From Ahaetulla prasina (taxonomy: Eukaryota; Chordata; Lepidosauria; Squamata; Colubridae): 64,000 nucleotides of DNA. The stretch is taken from the NCBI RefSeq assembly GCF_028640845.1, contig NC_080540.1:215061300-215125299 (forward strand), written 5' to 3'. Shown here piece after piece: positions 1 to 11,519 of the stretch. The notes beneath the pieces are model-generated. The model made no database searches, had not been told where the DNA came from, and was given only the letters and a program-made list of their open reading frames with translations. Positions within the stretch are counted from its first letter, which is position 1. The number at the start of each line of letters is the position of its first letter. The position numbers were made by a program, and so were the translations under genes.

Positions 1-1464
1 ATTCCAGAACAACCCAACTCCAATAGAAAACTCCAAGACAAGCATCATCCCAAATCTTTCATTTATTGGACTAGGTATACTGGCACATCTGGGGAAAACT
101 TGAATCTGAGAGTTCCAGGTTTTCCCTCAATAAATCAAAACCCCAAATCCAGCCCTTGTACCCATCAGTCCATCACAGTGGCCCAATCACCATCCGTCCC
201 AACTTGAGCCACAACTGCAACCACTCCTTCTCCAGATGCAGGAACACCTTGACCTTGACCGAAAAGAACAATGCTATTATGTCTAACTAAAACCTCTCTA
301 CTAAATCCCCCCTGCTACTTTCCTAAGTGCTAGAAGGTGGCAGTGTGGAAGTTTCCGGGGTTAATATGGCTTCCAAAGCGGACATCTTCCTTAGAATTTT
401 CTCTATTATGATGAGATCTTTTGTCATATTTAAATGATAGCTAAATATAAACATGTTCCACAAAACTATGGCATCTTTTTTTAATTGTGCATTTTCTACG
501 TTTTCTTTGAATATTTGTAAATGGACATCCTATCCAGTGATTCTATTGTTTTGCTCTTCTAGTTGCTTCTTTGCCAGCTAAGGAACTGGACTTGCCAAGA
601 CATTTCTCACAGCTTGGTATCTTATGATTACTTCCACCACAAAATACTTGTACTTTAGAAATAAGCACATGTCATTCAGATACTAGAAAGAGATTTAAAA
701 TATGCAAAACTGCTATGGGTAAAAAACAAACAAACACCACCACCTAAACATTGAGCTGTTGTTAAAAGATAGAGAAGCTTGACACCAAGGAAATGCTATT
801 ATTCAAGAGGAGAGAAAACCTGAGAACAACTTCTTGTAATGGGCTGCATTTGAGAGCAATTTTAAGTTGATTGGAAATCCATGAGTCAGCACTGTTTCCC
901 TCCTGAGGCTGTGGTTGCTATAATTAAGTGAACTGAGTAGAAACACCGTTTCTGAAGAGAGCAACAGCTCACATAACAAATACAGAGAAGGGAGGGGGGA
1001 AGGAAGGGGACTACCTGAAGCATTATTACGGTTACTTGCACATTCGGGCAGATGTTTAGACTGGCAATTTGCAATCTGGCATTTCTGTCGACCTCTCGGA
1101 TCTTTTCCAATCACCCCACACCACCTGCCATCTTTTAGTCAGGCTGATCCCTCTCTCAAAACCAAGGGGGAAGAAGCTGGCTTGAAAAATCTTCATGACA
1201 CAAACCAAAATGGCCCTGCCTGGAGGATGATGCACAGGGACTGGACAAAGAAACCATCCCAGTCTAAGGAGAAAAATATATGAAAGGGGCTGGGTTTACC
1301 TGATCTGCTGCCAATATAATGATTGGTGCAGTGTATAACAAAATTGTATCAGGAAGAAAATATTAACTATAGTACTGTAGTAATTAAGACTGCCTTGTAG
1401 TCTTGGTATCAGATGAAGACCAGAAGCACATGGAAGGAAAAGTGGCTTCTAGGACATATTAGTA
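1..1464. other. Intergenic DNA, no recognisable feature
   Basis: AT-rich unique-looking sequence without a convincing coding frame, splice pattern, RNA gene or repeat that I can classify. Short frames of 70-103 codons on the minus strand near 800-1100 have no protein-like composition or start context. Confidence 0.6.
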
Positions 1465-1562
1465 CAGGAAGTCTTCAACTTATAACAGTTTGTTTAGTAA
1501 CCGTTCAAAGTTACAACAGCACTGAAAAAAGTGACTTATAACTGTTCTTCACACACTTATGA

Positions 1563-2023
1563 AGAGCTGTGGTAGTGCAGTGGTTAGAATGCAGTATTGC
1601 AGGCTACTTCTGCTGATTCCCGGCTGCCAGAAGTTCAGCAGTTCGATTCTTACCAGCTCAAGGTTGACTCAACCTTCCATCCTTCCGAGGTCGGTAAAAT
1701 GAGGACCCAGATTGTTGGGGGCAATGTAAATTGCTTAGAGAGGACTGCATAGCAGGGGTGAAACCTACTTACCTTCCTTACCGGTTCGGAAGTGCACACG
1801 CTGCATGCATACTCCGAAGGTAAAAAACACATCACTTCCTGGTTAAAACCAGGAAGTAATGACACCCGGGTGGGTTGGCAGAGCTTTCTCTGCCATTGCT
1901 AATGGTTCGCCAAACCACTGGCCATGATCTCTACCGGATCGTGCGATCCGGTCTGATCTGGGTACATTTGACCCCTGCTGTAAAGCACTGAGAAGCGGTT
2001 TATAAGTCTAAGTGCTATTGCTA
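1563..2023 (+). mobile_element. tRNA-derived squamate SINE, itself interrupted by a hAT MITE
   Basis: A tRNA-like head with GTGGTTAGAATGCAGTATTG and GTTCGATTC (B-box-like) is followed by the shared SINE body (TTGACTCAACCTTCCATCCTT, GGACCCAGATTGTTGGGGGC) and the tail CTAAGTGCTATTGCTATT. It is flanked by TTATGA at 1557-1562 and 2024-2029, a short target duplication inside the host MITE. A hAT MITE at 1753-1977 splits its body. Confidence 0.8.
1753..1977. mobile_element. hAT-type MITE inside the SINE
   Basis: The 225-bp insert begins CAGGGGTGAAAC and ends GACCCCTG, so its ends are inverted repeats. It interrupts the SINE at a site read as CTGTAAAG in uninterrupted copies. Flanks are CTGCATAG (1745-1752) and CTGTAAAG (1978-1985), matching at 6 of 8 positions, as expected for a decayed 8-bp hAT duplication. 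Confidence 0.7.
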
Positions 2024-2120
2024 TTATGACCGTAGCAGCATCCCCAGAGTCACATGATAAAAATTTAGGTGTTTGGCAACCGACTTATGGTTATGATGGT
2101 AGCAGAGTCTGCCCTGTGCA

Positions 2121-3823
2121 AGAGCACTCACCTGGAGTTTTGAATGACACTCACCTTGCTAGTCTTTCATAAGGTACTCAAAACCTGGCAGTACCCTCAG
2201 ATATTTGGGCAGAAGATTAAGAGAGCTCTTATGCTCGGCTCGCTGGTTTGATTCCTACCGGTAGTTTTTGTGATAAATTGGGAATGATTTTTCTTTATCC
2301 CACAATTTGGTTTCTGTGGATTATTAGTTGTTCCATTTTCTTGTTGTTTGTTTTGAACTTCTTGTATGCTACCAAGAGTCATTGCTAAAGAGATGAGTAG
2401 CTATATAAATTGTAATATTACATAAATAAACTGATAACTGTCAACACATGTAAAATCATTTTACAGATCTACGGTTTATTGAGAACAAAAACTATTAATC
2501 TTAAAGCATACAGTAAAAAAAAAAATCCTTCTGTGTGAAGGAATCCTACATCACGGGAAGAGAATGTAAGAAGCTTTAAAATATATTTGAGTAGAGCTTT
2601 TTTTAATTGCAAATCTATGTCATTTTTTAAAAAAAGTTACTCAATTGGAAAACCTGTTTAACTGATTAAAAGTGATAAGTGATCTTAAAACACTATTCTT
2701 CCTAACCCTGTGAGCCTATGAAATCTGTACAAGAACATTTTATTCCCAAATTACTGAAAGAAAGCATATGTGTATAGGGTACAAATTATGAAAGTTGTAA
2801 AGTAGGTTCCCAAAAGTGCATTGTATTATCTTTAGGAATATACTCCTGAAGAAGGACATAGAAATTACCTAATAGGGGCAGTATATTGTCAATATAAGGC
2901 TACTGTGGACAGATTTTCTGTGATTTTAATTTCAATTTGATAAGCTTATTATTAGCTACAGCCTGCAGGTATTGTCTAACCTGATGTGACTTTAGGATAT
3001 CTTTGCTAGTTACCTTAAGTTTGGAGTAGGAAAAATATCTTTTAAATGCAAATGTATCTGCAATGCCAAAATGATATGATGAAATGGCTGGGAGATACTA
3101 ATCCCTTGAGTAGAAATATGTTTTGTTATCTTTTATCTCTGACAATGTGTTGCTAAAACATTTAGATTTCTAATAACAAATTCTGTTCGGCCTCCCAAGG
3201 GTAATGAAAGAAGCCCTCAGCAAATCTGTTCCAGAAATAATTTCAAGTATTTTAAAATGAAACTGATTCTCAAATTATTATTTGTATTATTTTTACAATT
3301 CACTTTGTAACTTTGATTCCTACAGACATTCAAACTAGATTGCAGCTAACACATATAATTTCCTTGAGCTATTTAGAGGGTACCCATCTATAATTCACTT
3401 AGGAAATAAATAACAAGTGGTCTGCATAGCTCAATGGAGAATCATTATTGCAAGTAGATGAGAAATGAAACACAGGGCTGAAAACCAACAAAACCAATTA
3501 GCGAAGATGATTATAACCTTGTATCCTCATGCAGACTTAATTCATTCCTAGGGCTGCAACGAATGTGTTAGATAAGGAAAATAACATTTATATGTTCTCA
3601 TACATGTTTTTTTAATGTAAGGGTGAAAGCATATATTTTAGTGCTAATGAATGCCATAGCTGTTTGCAGGAGCAATATTAGGGCATTATAGTCTTTGGTT
3701 ATAGAAATGCCACCATGAAGTAACAGGCTGTCAGATTATAGCTGTTGGGAATGCTTGAAAGCAATCCATCTATGGGAAGATATAATGTACAAAATCCTTC
3801 CACTGCTCCTGCAAAGGCTATTA
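2121..3823. other. Intergenic DNA, no recognisable feature
   Basis: AT-rich DNA. I find no gene, tRNA, long repeat or transposon end in it. Confidence 0.6.
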
Positions 3824-3992
3824 TAGATAGTCCTCGACTTACGACCATTCATTTAGCATGGCCTCCCCCACCCTTTGAAGCGCCCCCCTGTAATGACTGC
3901 AATGGGCAGAGCTGAGATTGGCTAATGACAGCAATATCTTAAGGACCATTATTCTGCGCTCAGTTGTGATTGTAAGACGAGGCCTACCTGTA
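3824..3992. mobile_element. Tigger-like MITE, internally deleted copy
   Basis: Starts TAGATAGTCCTCGACTTAC and ends CGAGGCCTACCTGTA, inverted ends of the Tigger-like family that recurs through the window. At 169 bp it lacks more than half of the roughly 390-bp element. Confidence 0.7.
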
Positions 3993-4409
3993 TTGGTTTA
4001 CAACGGTTGTTGTCTCTAAAACTTGCCTGCTGCTGGCCAGGAGAATAATAATATTTAGATTAAAAGTGAGTAATTTATGGATTGCTTGAAGCCACACGTT
4101 CCCTTTCTGATTATCTCATTAGAGCATACCTCTATTATATCGTTATATTTCTTAAATTTTTATTTTATTTATTTTTATCCACCTTTATAATTTTTATAAG
4201 TAACCCAAAAGTGGTGTACCCTGCCACAGTCTTATCAGGATTTTGGTGGCTTTACAAGAATACACAACTATTAAAACACACTCATTAAAGGACTAAGAAC
4301 ATATTTAAAACCCCGAATCTGGACCTTAATTTGAAAAACTAGAGAAGACTATCTGCTCTTTCATGCTTCTCCATTCAGAGAAACCAGTCAAATGCAAAAA
4401 AAACCCCAC

Positions 4410-4834
4410 TATTCCTCACTTATAGCCATCCCTAAGTGATTGGTTGTTAGGATGGACCATTCCAGAGCTACGTAAGACCTATTTTCAAAGTTCCACTGGC
4501 TGCCCACATCATCATGGTCACATAATCGCATTTTGGATGCTTGGCAACCAGCTCATATTTGCAGTATTTCATAGTCACGTGACATCTGTTCCCTGACAAC
4601 TTGGGGCCAGTTTCTGGTGTTTACTTCTGGTTTCCAGCAAAAAAAGCCCATTGGGGTAAACAGATTTGCATAACGACTACCCCATTCATTTAATGACTGC
4701 AGTGTTCACTTAACGACTGATGCAAAAAAAAACCCCAACAATTGGGTCACAGGCAACCTGCTTAATGACTGCCATGACTTATGATCATAATTCCAGGCTC
4801 AATTACAGTCATGAGCCTAGGATTACCTGTAATT
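4410..4834. mobile_element. Tigger-like MITE, diverged near-full copy
   Basis: Internal blocks such as TGGATGCTTGGCAACCAGCTC, ATTTAATGACTGCAGTG and CTTAATGACTGCC are shared with other copies, and the right end reads GGATTACCTGTA. The left end (CCTCACTTATAGCC) is diverged. Confidence 0.6.
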
Positions 4835-5024
4835 GACAAACATGAACTTTGTCTTACTGTGGTTCAATGTTAGATTATTGTCTCCCATTCAAACCCCTTC
4901 AGTCTCCAAACATTGTGAAAAGGCCTCAACAGCATTAACAGCCCATTCAGGAATAGTGATTTAAAAATGACTATAGCCACAATACTAATAATACTGAATC
5001 CTGAACTGCTGAATGGGCTCATGC

Positions 5025-5317
5025 CAATGGTGGGTTTGAAATTTTTTTACTACCAGTTCTGTGGGTGTGGCTTGGTGGGCGTGGCATAGTTTGGTGGGCG
5101 TGGCAGGGGAAGGATACTGTAAAATCTCCATTCCCACCCCACTCCAGAGGAAGGTTACTGCAAAATCCCCATTTCCTCCTGATCAGCTGGGACCTGGGGG
5201 GCAGAGAAGAGATGGGAGGGGGGCGGTCAGAATTTTTACTACCGGTTCTCTGAACTACTCAAAATTTCCACTACCGGTTCTCCAGAACTGGCCAGAACCT
5301 GCTGAAACCCACCTCTG
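5025..5317. mobile_element. hAT MITE with perfect 8-bp target duplication
   Basis: The 293-bp element begins CAATGGTGGGTTT and ends AAACCCACCTCTG. It is flanked by GCTCATGC at 5017-5024 and 5318-5325, a perfect 8-bp duplication diagnostic of hAT. Interior blocks ACTACCGGTTCT and GTGGGCGTGGC recur in copies at 19.9, 20.9, 29.9 and 54.5 kb. Open frames of 62 and 124 codons here are accidental. Confidence 0.88.
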
Positions 5318-5998
5318 GCTCATGCAAATATTAAATAGCAGTGGGGACAGCCTGGGATGGATCATCCAAATAGGTATGGCCCTGTGGATGTTAGGGAGCA
5401 GATGTCAATTGTATCTAGAGCAAGAAATGATCTAACCATGACAAAGGTGTTATGGTAATATCTTTCATAACACAGAATAAAAACAACTGTGTGAAGTTTC
5501 CTAAATATGCCCTAATTAATTCATGAGCCTCGAGCCAAGTTTCAAAAGAAATCCGGTCATTTATTAGGAGCAACATGTTTTAAAGTGAAACAAGGCATAC
5601 AATAATATATGGCCACCTATGAGTCATGTTCAAAATCATCTGGGACAAGCCATGGATGCCATTCACCTCTGGGCTCTTCTAGACCAATCTTTTGCCATAT
5701 AGAAGTTTTAAGTCCCACAGCACTATAAGTAGGAGGACTCAACCGTCAGCTCAACAACCAGGTAAAAGGGCCCAGGAAACAATCCCAATTTCCAGCAAGG
5801 TAATCAATACACCAAAGGTAAGTCTAGATTCTCTCTATGTTCCAACCTTATACCAATGGAGTTACAAACTATCATCAGCAAGATCTCCTGACATATCAAT
5901 GTCATTCCCTCATTGGTCCTAGTCTTGAGCTGATGCAGATCCCAAAACTCACGTTGGATGATTTTTAATAGGGCCCTCTCTCTGTCAGGTTTTAGTAA

Positions 5999-6789
5999 TA
6001 CCTGTGTTTCTCCCAAAATAAGACCGGGTCTTATTTTCTTTTGGGCCCCAAAATAAGTACTAGGGCTTATTTTGAGGGGGTGTCTTATTTTTTCCCCCCA
6101 TGTATGTGAGGCCAATTTCTTCTGCTTTCTTGCGGCGGGGCAGAAGGCCACACGGTGTGCCAGTTCCGCTGCCACGAGGCAGGGGGTGGAGCTGCCCCGT
6201 ATGCCCCACACCAGTTTATCTCAGGGCCCCGCAGCCAGGCTACCCATGCCCCGACACCTGCCTCGCCTTGCAGCGGCGGCTCAGCAGGACCTCGGGTTTT
6301 CACTAGCCTACTTCTTCTGCTTGTTTGCAGCTGCAATGCAACAGGAGGCCGAGCAATGTTCTAGTGCTGTGACCATGAGGTGAGGTGGAGCTGAGTGGAG
6401 CCGCTCCAAACGCCCCATACTGGCTTAACTCAGGGCCCTGCAGCCAGGCCATCCACTTCCAGACACCTGCCTTGCCTCGTGGCCACAGCACCAGCACACC
6501 ACTCAGCCTCCTGCTCCGTTGTGGCTGCAAGCAAGCAGGAATGGGCTAGCAGTCATGTGGGCTCCTGCTGCACATGGGTGCTGGTGCTGCCACTGTGAGG
6601 TAGCTGTCAGGGCGTGGAGGGCATGGCTGCAAGGGCCCTGAGGTAAGCCAGTGTGGGGCATATGGGGCAGCTCCATCACCACCCCACCTTGCCTTGTGGC
6701 AACCAGACAGAATAGGTGGCCAGCCTGCTGCGCAGGCTCTTAAGTAGGACTTATTTTGGGGTAGGGCTTATTTTCAGGGAAACAGGGTA
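5999..6789. mobile_element. Tc1/mariner-like non-autonomous element, GC-rich interior
   Basis: Terminal inverted repeats begin TACCTGTGTTTCTCCC and end CAGGGAAACAGGGTA, bounded by TA. Near both ends the motif CTTATTTT recurs. The 600-bp interior is CpG-rich and holds a roughly 80-bp segment twice in direct order (about 6200 and 6410) and part of it again inverted (about 6630). Several 60-100 codon frames arise from this composition and are not genes. A short relative is at 25472-25603. Confidence 0.7.
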
Positions 6790-6992
6790 TATGCCTCTTC
6801 ATTATGAAGTCATAAATTGACAAGCGTTGTTCATCTGACATTTTTCTTAAAAACTGTTGCTAAAACAAACTGATCATCAACGTGGGGTTATTCTGGGTTG
6901 GAAAATCAAATCAGTCAGAAAATGGCCAACTACTGGAACAAATACTGTACTGAATATGTACTGCATATTAATACAATAGTTTGCAATATTGA

Positions 6993-7200
6993 AAGACAGT
7001 GTGGAGTAATGGTTAAGGCATCAGGCTAGAAATCAGGAGACTGAGTTTTAGTCCCACTTAGCACAAAACCAGCTGGTTGTCCTAGGGCTGGTTACTTTCT
7101 CTCAGCTCTAGGAGGAATGGCAAACCACTCCTGAAAAACCTGGCCAAGAAAGTATCCAAGGCAGTCTCCAAGAGTTAAACATGATTGAACGGAAGAAGAA
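6993..7200 (+). mobile_element. tRNA-derived SINE
   Basis: Begins GTGTGGAGTAATGGTTAAGG, with A-box-like and B-box-like tRNA parts, then GGCAAACCACTCCTGAAAAA and a purine-rich tail (GGAAGAAGAAAAAA). Related fragments lie at 33785, 47857 and, inverted, 62534. Confidence 0.65.
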
Positions 7201-8025
7201 AAAATTGGGGATATAGAACTGCAAACGTTTGGGTGACCACAAGGTGGCAGCAAAAAGATGCAGAAAACACTATTGTGTAGTGCAATCTACAATAGTAGCC
7301 ATACAGATTTTTCCAATCCGAATTGGTAGTTTTGCTTTAAAAAAACGCATTTTGAAGTTCTCAGTTTCTCCACTGAGATTTAGAACATAGAATAATATGG
7401 TTGGAAGGGACTTTTGAAGTTTCTGGTTCTTGTTTGGAATCTCTTCATGACTTCTATTCATTCATTCATCTCACTGCAATTAACCTGTTTTTCTTCTTGA
7501 CCTTAATTTGGTTGATTTCACTAACCCACATTTTCTGCATTATTATGACACGCCGAAATATAAACTAGCTGCCACTTTGCACCAACATATTATTTTTTTA
7601 ATGTGCCTTATTTTTTTTCTTCTGGGTTCTCTTTAACTGCTCCTGTGATATACTAAAAACAACACAATAGAAGTCTGATTTATATTTGTCCTGAAGCATC
7701 AGATCTTCAAATCTTAATGATATGCTGTAAGATTATTTTCACAGACTAATTGTTTCTCTCTATAATAAACCCTTATAAAGAATTGCAGGCAAACACCTAA
7801 TTATATTTATCATACAAAGAGTATCTAAACTTAATTATACTTTTTAAAGAAAACAGTGGCTAGATGTAATCGATTGATCAAGGAACAAATGTGGAAGCAT
7901 TTAAACTTCTTGGTCTTAAATAATTTCTGAAACCCAATTAATAATGCTCTCTCTGAATTAAGGAACTCACTCCTGTGACAAACTACAAAAATGCTCCAGG
8001 CTCCAAATATTGTCAAAGATGTACA
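7201..8025. other. Intergenic DNA, no gene seen
   Basis: AT-rich sequence. A short stretch near 7383-7415 (ATGGTTGGAAGGGACTTTTGAAG) resembles the conserved CR1 3' region. Otherwise I see nothing I can classify. Confidence 0.5.
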
Positions 8026-8027
8026 AA

Positions 8028-8090
<63 letters not shown>
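8026..8090 (+). repeat. (GAAA)n microsatellite
   Basis: About 16 perfect GAAA units. They generate an apparent poly-Phe/Leu/Ser frame on the minus strand that is not a gene. Confidence 0.95.
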
Positions 8091-8091
<1 letters not shown>

Positions 8092-8105
8092 GTTGTTATG
8101 AAGTA

Positions 8106-8240
8106 ATATTTCTCAACCTCTGAAATTTTAAGACATGTGGATTTCAATCTTCCAGAATTCCCTAGCCAGCACATGCTGGCTGGGGAATTCTGAGAGTTGG
8201 AAATCCACACATCTTAAAGTTGTTGATGTTGACAAACATT
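8106..8240. mobile_element. Palindromic MITE
   Basis: Left arm TTTCTCAACCTCTGAAATTT and right arm ending GTTGATGTTGACAAAC are imperfect inverted repeats centred on CCAGCACATGCTGG (about 8175). The core CCAGAATTCCCTAGCCAGC is repeated in inverse. Related pieces lie at 11196-11275, 37196-37290, 40556-40665 and 53438-53496. Confidence 0.7.
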
Positions 8241-8511
8241 ATGACAGAGAATGCCAGATCTGCCTTTGTTTCAAAAATAGGCTCCAATCATTCATACCAT
8301 ACAATTATTGTATTTATCTATAGCCAGCCTTTATTATTTTTTATAAATAATTGTAGGAAGAAAAATGAAATATTTTAGGAGATATTTAAAGGGCAGAATA
8401 TTTCCCCTAAAAGGGAGGCAGAAACTCAGCCCCCCCCCATCTTTGTCAATGGGCCATTAAGGCCTGGGCCAGTCTATTCTACATAACAAAGATCTACCTC
8501 CTCCAAGCAGA

Positions 8512-10138
8512 GCCATAATAATAATATAATAATAATATTTTAATTTGTATACCGCCCTTCTCCCGAAGGACTCAGGGCGGTGAACAGGCAGATAAAATAT
8601 AAATACACACAATAATTAAAAACATCCCTTAAAAAACTAATTTAAATGCCCAAAATGTTAAAAAACGTACTCCCCCGTAAAATCACAAAATTTAAAAAAC
8701 CCATCCAATAAAAATAAAAATCAGGCTAGTCCAGCCATACGAAATAAATAAGTTTTAAGTTCGCGGCGAAAGGTCCTAAGGTCAGGTAATTGTTGAAGTC
8801 CGAGGGGAAGTTCGTTCCACAGGGTCGGAGCTCCCACAGAGAAGGCCCTCCCCCTGGGGGCCGCCAGTCGACACTGTTTGGCTGACGGCACCCTGAGGAG
8901 TCCCTCTCTGTGGGAGCGTGCGGACGATGGGAGATAGAAGCCGGCAGTAGGCGGTCCCGTAGATAGCCGGTCCTAAGCCATGGGCGCTTTAAAGGTGGTA
9001 ACCAATACCTTGAAGCGCACCGGAAAACAACAGGTAGCCAGTGCAGTCTGCGGGATAGGTGTTATGTGGGAGCTCGAGCGCTCCTCAATAACCCGCGCAG
9101 CCGCATTCTGAACTAGCTGAAGTCTCCGGGTGCTCTTCAAGGGGAGCCCCATGTAGAGAGCATTGCAGTAGTCCAGGCGAGAGGTAACGAGAGCATGAGT
9201 GACTGTGCATAAGGTATCCCGGTCCAGGAAGGGACGCAACTGGCGGATCAGGCGAACCTGATAAAATGCTCTCCTGGAGACGGTCGCCAAATGGTCTTCA
9301 AAGAACAATCGACCATCCAGGAGCATGCCCAAGTTGCGTACCTTCTCCATCGGGGCCAATGATTCACCCCCGACAGACAGCCGCATCTGCAGCTGACTGT
9401 ACCAAGGTGCCGGCATCCACAGCCACTCCGTCTTGGAGGGATTAAGTTTGAGCCTGTTCCTCCCCATCCAGACCCGTACGGCTTCCAGACACCGGGACAG
9501 CACTTCGACAGCTTCACTGGGGTGGCCTGGGGTGGAAAAGTACAGCTGGGTATCATCAGCGTACAGTTGGTATCTCACCCCAAAGCCACTGATGATCTCA
9601 CCCAGCGGCTTCATATAGATGTTGAACAGGAGGGGTGAGAGAATCGACCCCTGCGGCACCCCACACATGAGGCACCTTGGAGTCGATCTCTGCCCCCCTG
9701 TCAACACCGTCTGCGTCCGATCAGAGAGGTAGGAGGAGAACCACCGATAAACGGTGCCTCCCACTCCCAACCCCTCCAACCGGCGCAGCAGGATACCATG
9801 GTCGATGGTATCAAAAGCCGCTGAGAGGTCTAATAGGACCAGGGCAGAGGAGTAACCCCTATCCCTGGCCCTCCAGAGATCATCCACCAGTGCGACCAAA
9901 GCTGTCTCTGTACTGTATCTGGGCCGGAAGCCGGACTGGAACGGGTCTAGATAGACAGCTTCATCCAGGTACTGGGGTAGCTGACATGCCACCACACTCT
10001 CTACAACCTTCGCCGTAAAGCGAAGATTGGAGACTGGCCGGTAGTTCCCTAAAACAGCTGGGTCCAGGGAAGGCTTCTTGAGGAGGGGTCTCACCACCGC
10101 CTCTTTCAAGGCCGCGGAATAATAGGAATTGCCCAAAG
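8512..10138 (-). mobile_element. L2-clade LINE, 3' part with reverse transcriptase
   Basis: The minus-strand frame from 10136 to 8973 gives 387 aa of reverse transcriptase: NYRPVS at about 31-36, LLDLSAAFDTIDH at about 101-113, GVPQGSILSPLLF at about 149-161 and the catalytic YADD at about 192-195, then thumb and connector. The frame breaks at about 8973, but homologous coding sequence continues to about 8720 (compare 35627-36073), followed by a 3' UTR with CCGCCCTGAGTCCTTCGGG and an ATA-rich tail at 8518-8540. It is 5'-truncated and inactive. The LLDLSAAFD motif suits the L2 group rather than CR1. Confidence 0.88.
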
Positions 10139-10139
10139 C

Positions 10140-10430
10140 CCCTTCATTACACCATCACCCAGCAAGGCTCAACCAAGCCTGGGACACAGCCAGCCTACAA
10201 ACTTACCCTTGCATGGCCCCATGGGAGTCTGACAACCAATCAGAATACAAGCTCAAATTCAAAGCCCAACAGAGGGCATAAAAGGGCATGCTCAGCTTCT
10301 CTCCCCCTTTTTTCTGCTCAGGAACTCAAGCCATGTGATCCTGTTCATCAATAAACCTTCTTTCCAAGCAACTTCCATGAACCCACTGTCTTTTCCCTCA
10401 GTTGGAACTGAACCCAGAAGGGGTTCTTTA
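10140..10430 (+). mobile_element. LTR-like segment (tentative)
   Basis: Contains CCAATCAG at 10237, CATAAAAGGG at 10277 and AATAAACC at about 10351, spaced like the CCAAT, TATA and polyA signals of a retroviral or Gypsy LTR. Ends and a target duplication are not evident. It abuts the 5' edge of the L2 fragment. No retroviral coding sequence is nearby. Confidence 0.35.
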
Positions 10431-10492
10431 TAATTTATGTGAATGTAAAAAGCCATATAAAAAGCAACTACGACAGCAACTGTGTAGGTGTG

Positions 10493-10904
10493 TGTTGGAA
10501 GTGAATTCAGCCAACAAGCATAGAAACAAAGAGACTTTATTAAAAGAAAATAATAAAATCAATTTTGCAAAATAGGGTGGTATCCCAGCAGAGATCTCAA
10601 CAAGAAATTTGAGCCAGGAAGCCACACTTTTCAAAAGCATCACATTTTATAGTTCCCTAGCCCAAAGCCCCCCATGCCCCTCCTACATCAGACCCAATGA
10701 CGGATCCCCACTAATCAGTGACGCCTTCAGAGACAACATCATCTCTTTCTCTGATTACATGTTTATCAACACCTTCCTATAACTACCCATAAAATATTTT
10801 GCAAGCATGGCTCTTCCTTATCTCTACTGCCTTGGCATTAAGGAATTTCTCTTTAGCTGGGCCTCTTTCTAAGGGGCCTCAAACAAAGAAGATTTATTCT
10901 AACA
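10493..10904 (-). mobile_element. Probable solo LTR
   Basis: Begins TGTTGGAAGTGAATTC and ends TTTATTCTAACA, that is TG...CA with short inverted termini. On the minus strand an AATAAAG signal lies about 50 bp before the 3' end. No clear target duplication was found, so the boundaries are less certain than for the two LTRs at 24841 and 33918. Confidence 0.5.
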
Positions 10905-10969
10905 CCACATTGTTACATTTTCAGCATGTCTTTTCTCCACTATCTTAAAGCAGAATAATGTCTAACAAA

Positions 10970-11055
10970 TTTAACAGAGTAACAGAACTGGAAGGGACCC
11001 TGCAGGTCATCCAGTCCAACCCCCTGCCCAAGACAATTGAATCTCCACTTATATG
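10970..11055 (-). mobile_element. CR1 LINE 3' end fragment
   Basis: AACTGGAAGGGACCCTGCAG followed by TCATCCAGTCCAACCCCCTG is the conserved 3' region of sauropsid CR1 elements, in inverse orientation. Confidence 0.65.
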
Positions 11056-11519
11056 CATTTATAACCATACTATTTCATTTTTGAATTTTCTCATATCCTA
11101 CATGTGGAAGGACACCTGAGGAGAGCAAAGGAAAAGATGTAAGTTTTCTCCCAGTTCCAAAACTTATTCTAACTCCTGCTTTCTTGTTAGGACAACTTTA
11201 AGGCATGTAGACCAACTCCCAGAATTGCCCAGCCAGCATGCATCTTAATGTTATCAAAATTGGCAACCCTTCCTCTAAAAAAAATCCCTTTCTGGCTGCA
11301 AAGATAAATATCATCTCTCTCTCACACACACACCCACATACTCTCAGTTGTTTCACAGGAAAGCTTTTATACACAATTATAGAGTGCTGATGCTTGATTA
11401 GACCTTGAAAAAGTCCGATAGGAGAAGCACAGATGCTGGCAACTTTCTGAGAGCCTGACCTTCTACACATATTAAGGTTTTTTGTGTGTTAATGTTCTTT
11501 TTATTTTGGACTTCTGTAA

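Larger units (their letters stand above)
1465..2120 (-). mobile_element. Tigger-like MITE, split by a SINE
   Basis: Left part 1465-1562 and right part 2024-2120 together match the order of sequence in other copies in this window (for example 17973-18357): GTCCTCGACTTAC-like end, TTTAGTAACCGTTCAAAGTTACAAC, GTGACTTATAACTGTT, then CAGCATCCCCAGAGTCACATGAT. The interior is interrupted by a SINE with a 6-bp duplication. The far end is missing. Confidence 0.7.

Noticed and set aside
5061..5435. 124-aa frame
   Set aside because: Runs through a hAT MITE whose ends and TSD are defined; other copies have the same accidental frame with stops.
6072..6598. Cluster of overlapping 60-100 codon frames on both strands
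   Set aside because: They lie inside a GC-rich mariner-like element with duplicated interior; composition explains the open frames.
6993..7080. tRNA gene
   Set aside because: A-box and B-box-like words belong to a SINE head; the cloverleaf is not complete and a SINE body and tail follow.
10140..10904. A two-LTR endogenous retrovirus
   Set aside because: The two LTR-like stretches are different in sequence and orientation, and nothing resembling gag, pol or env lies between or near them.
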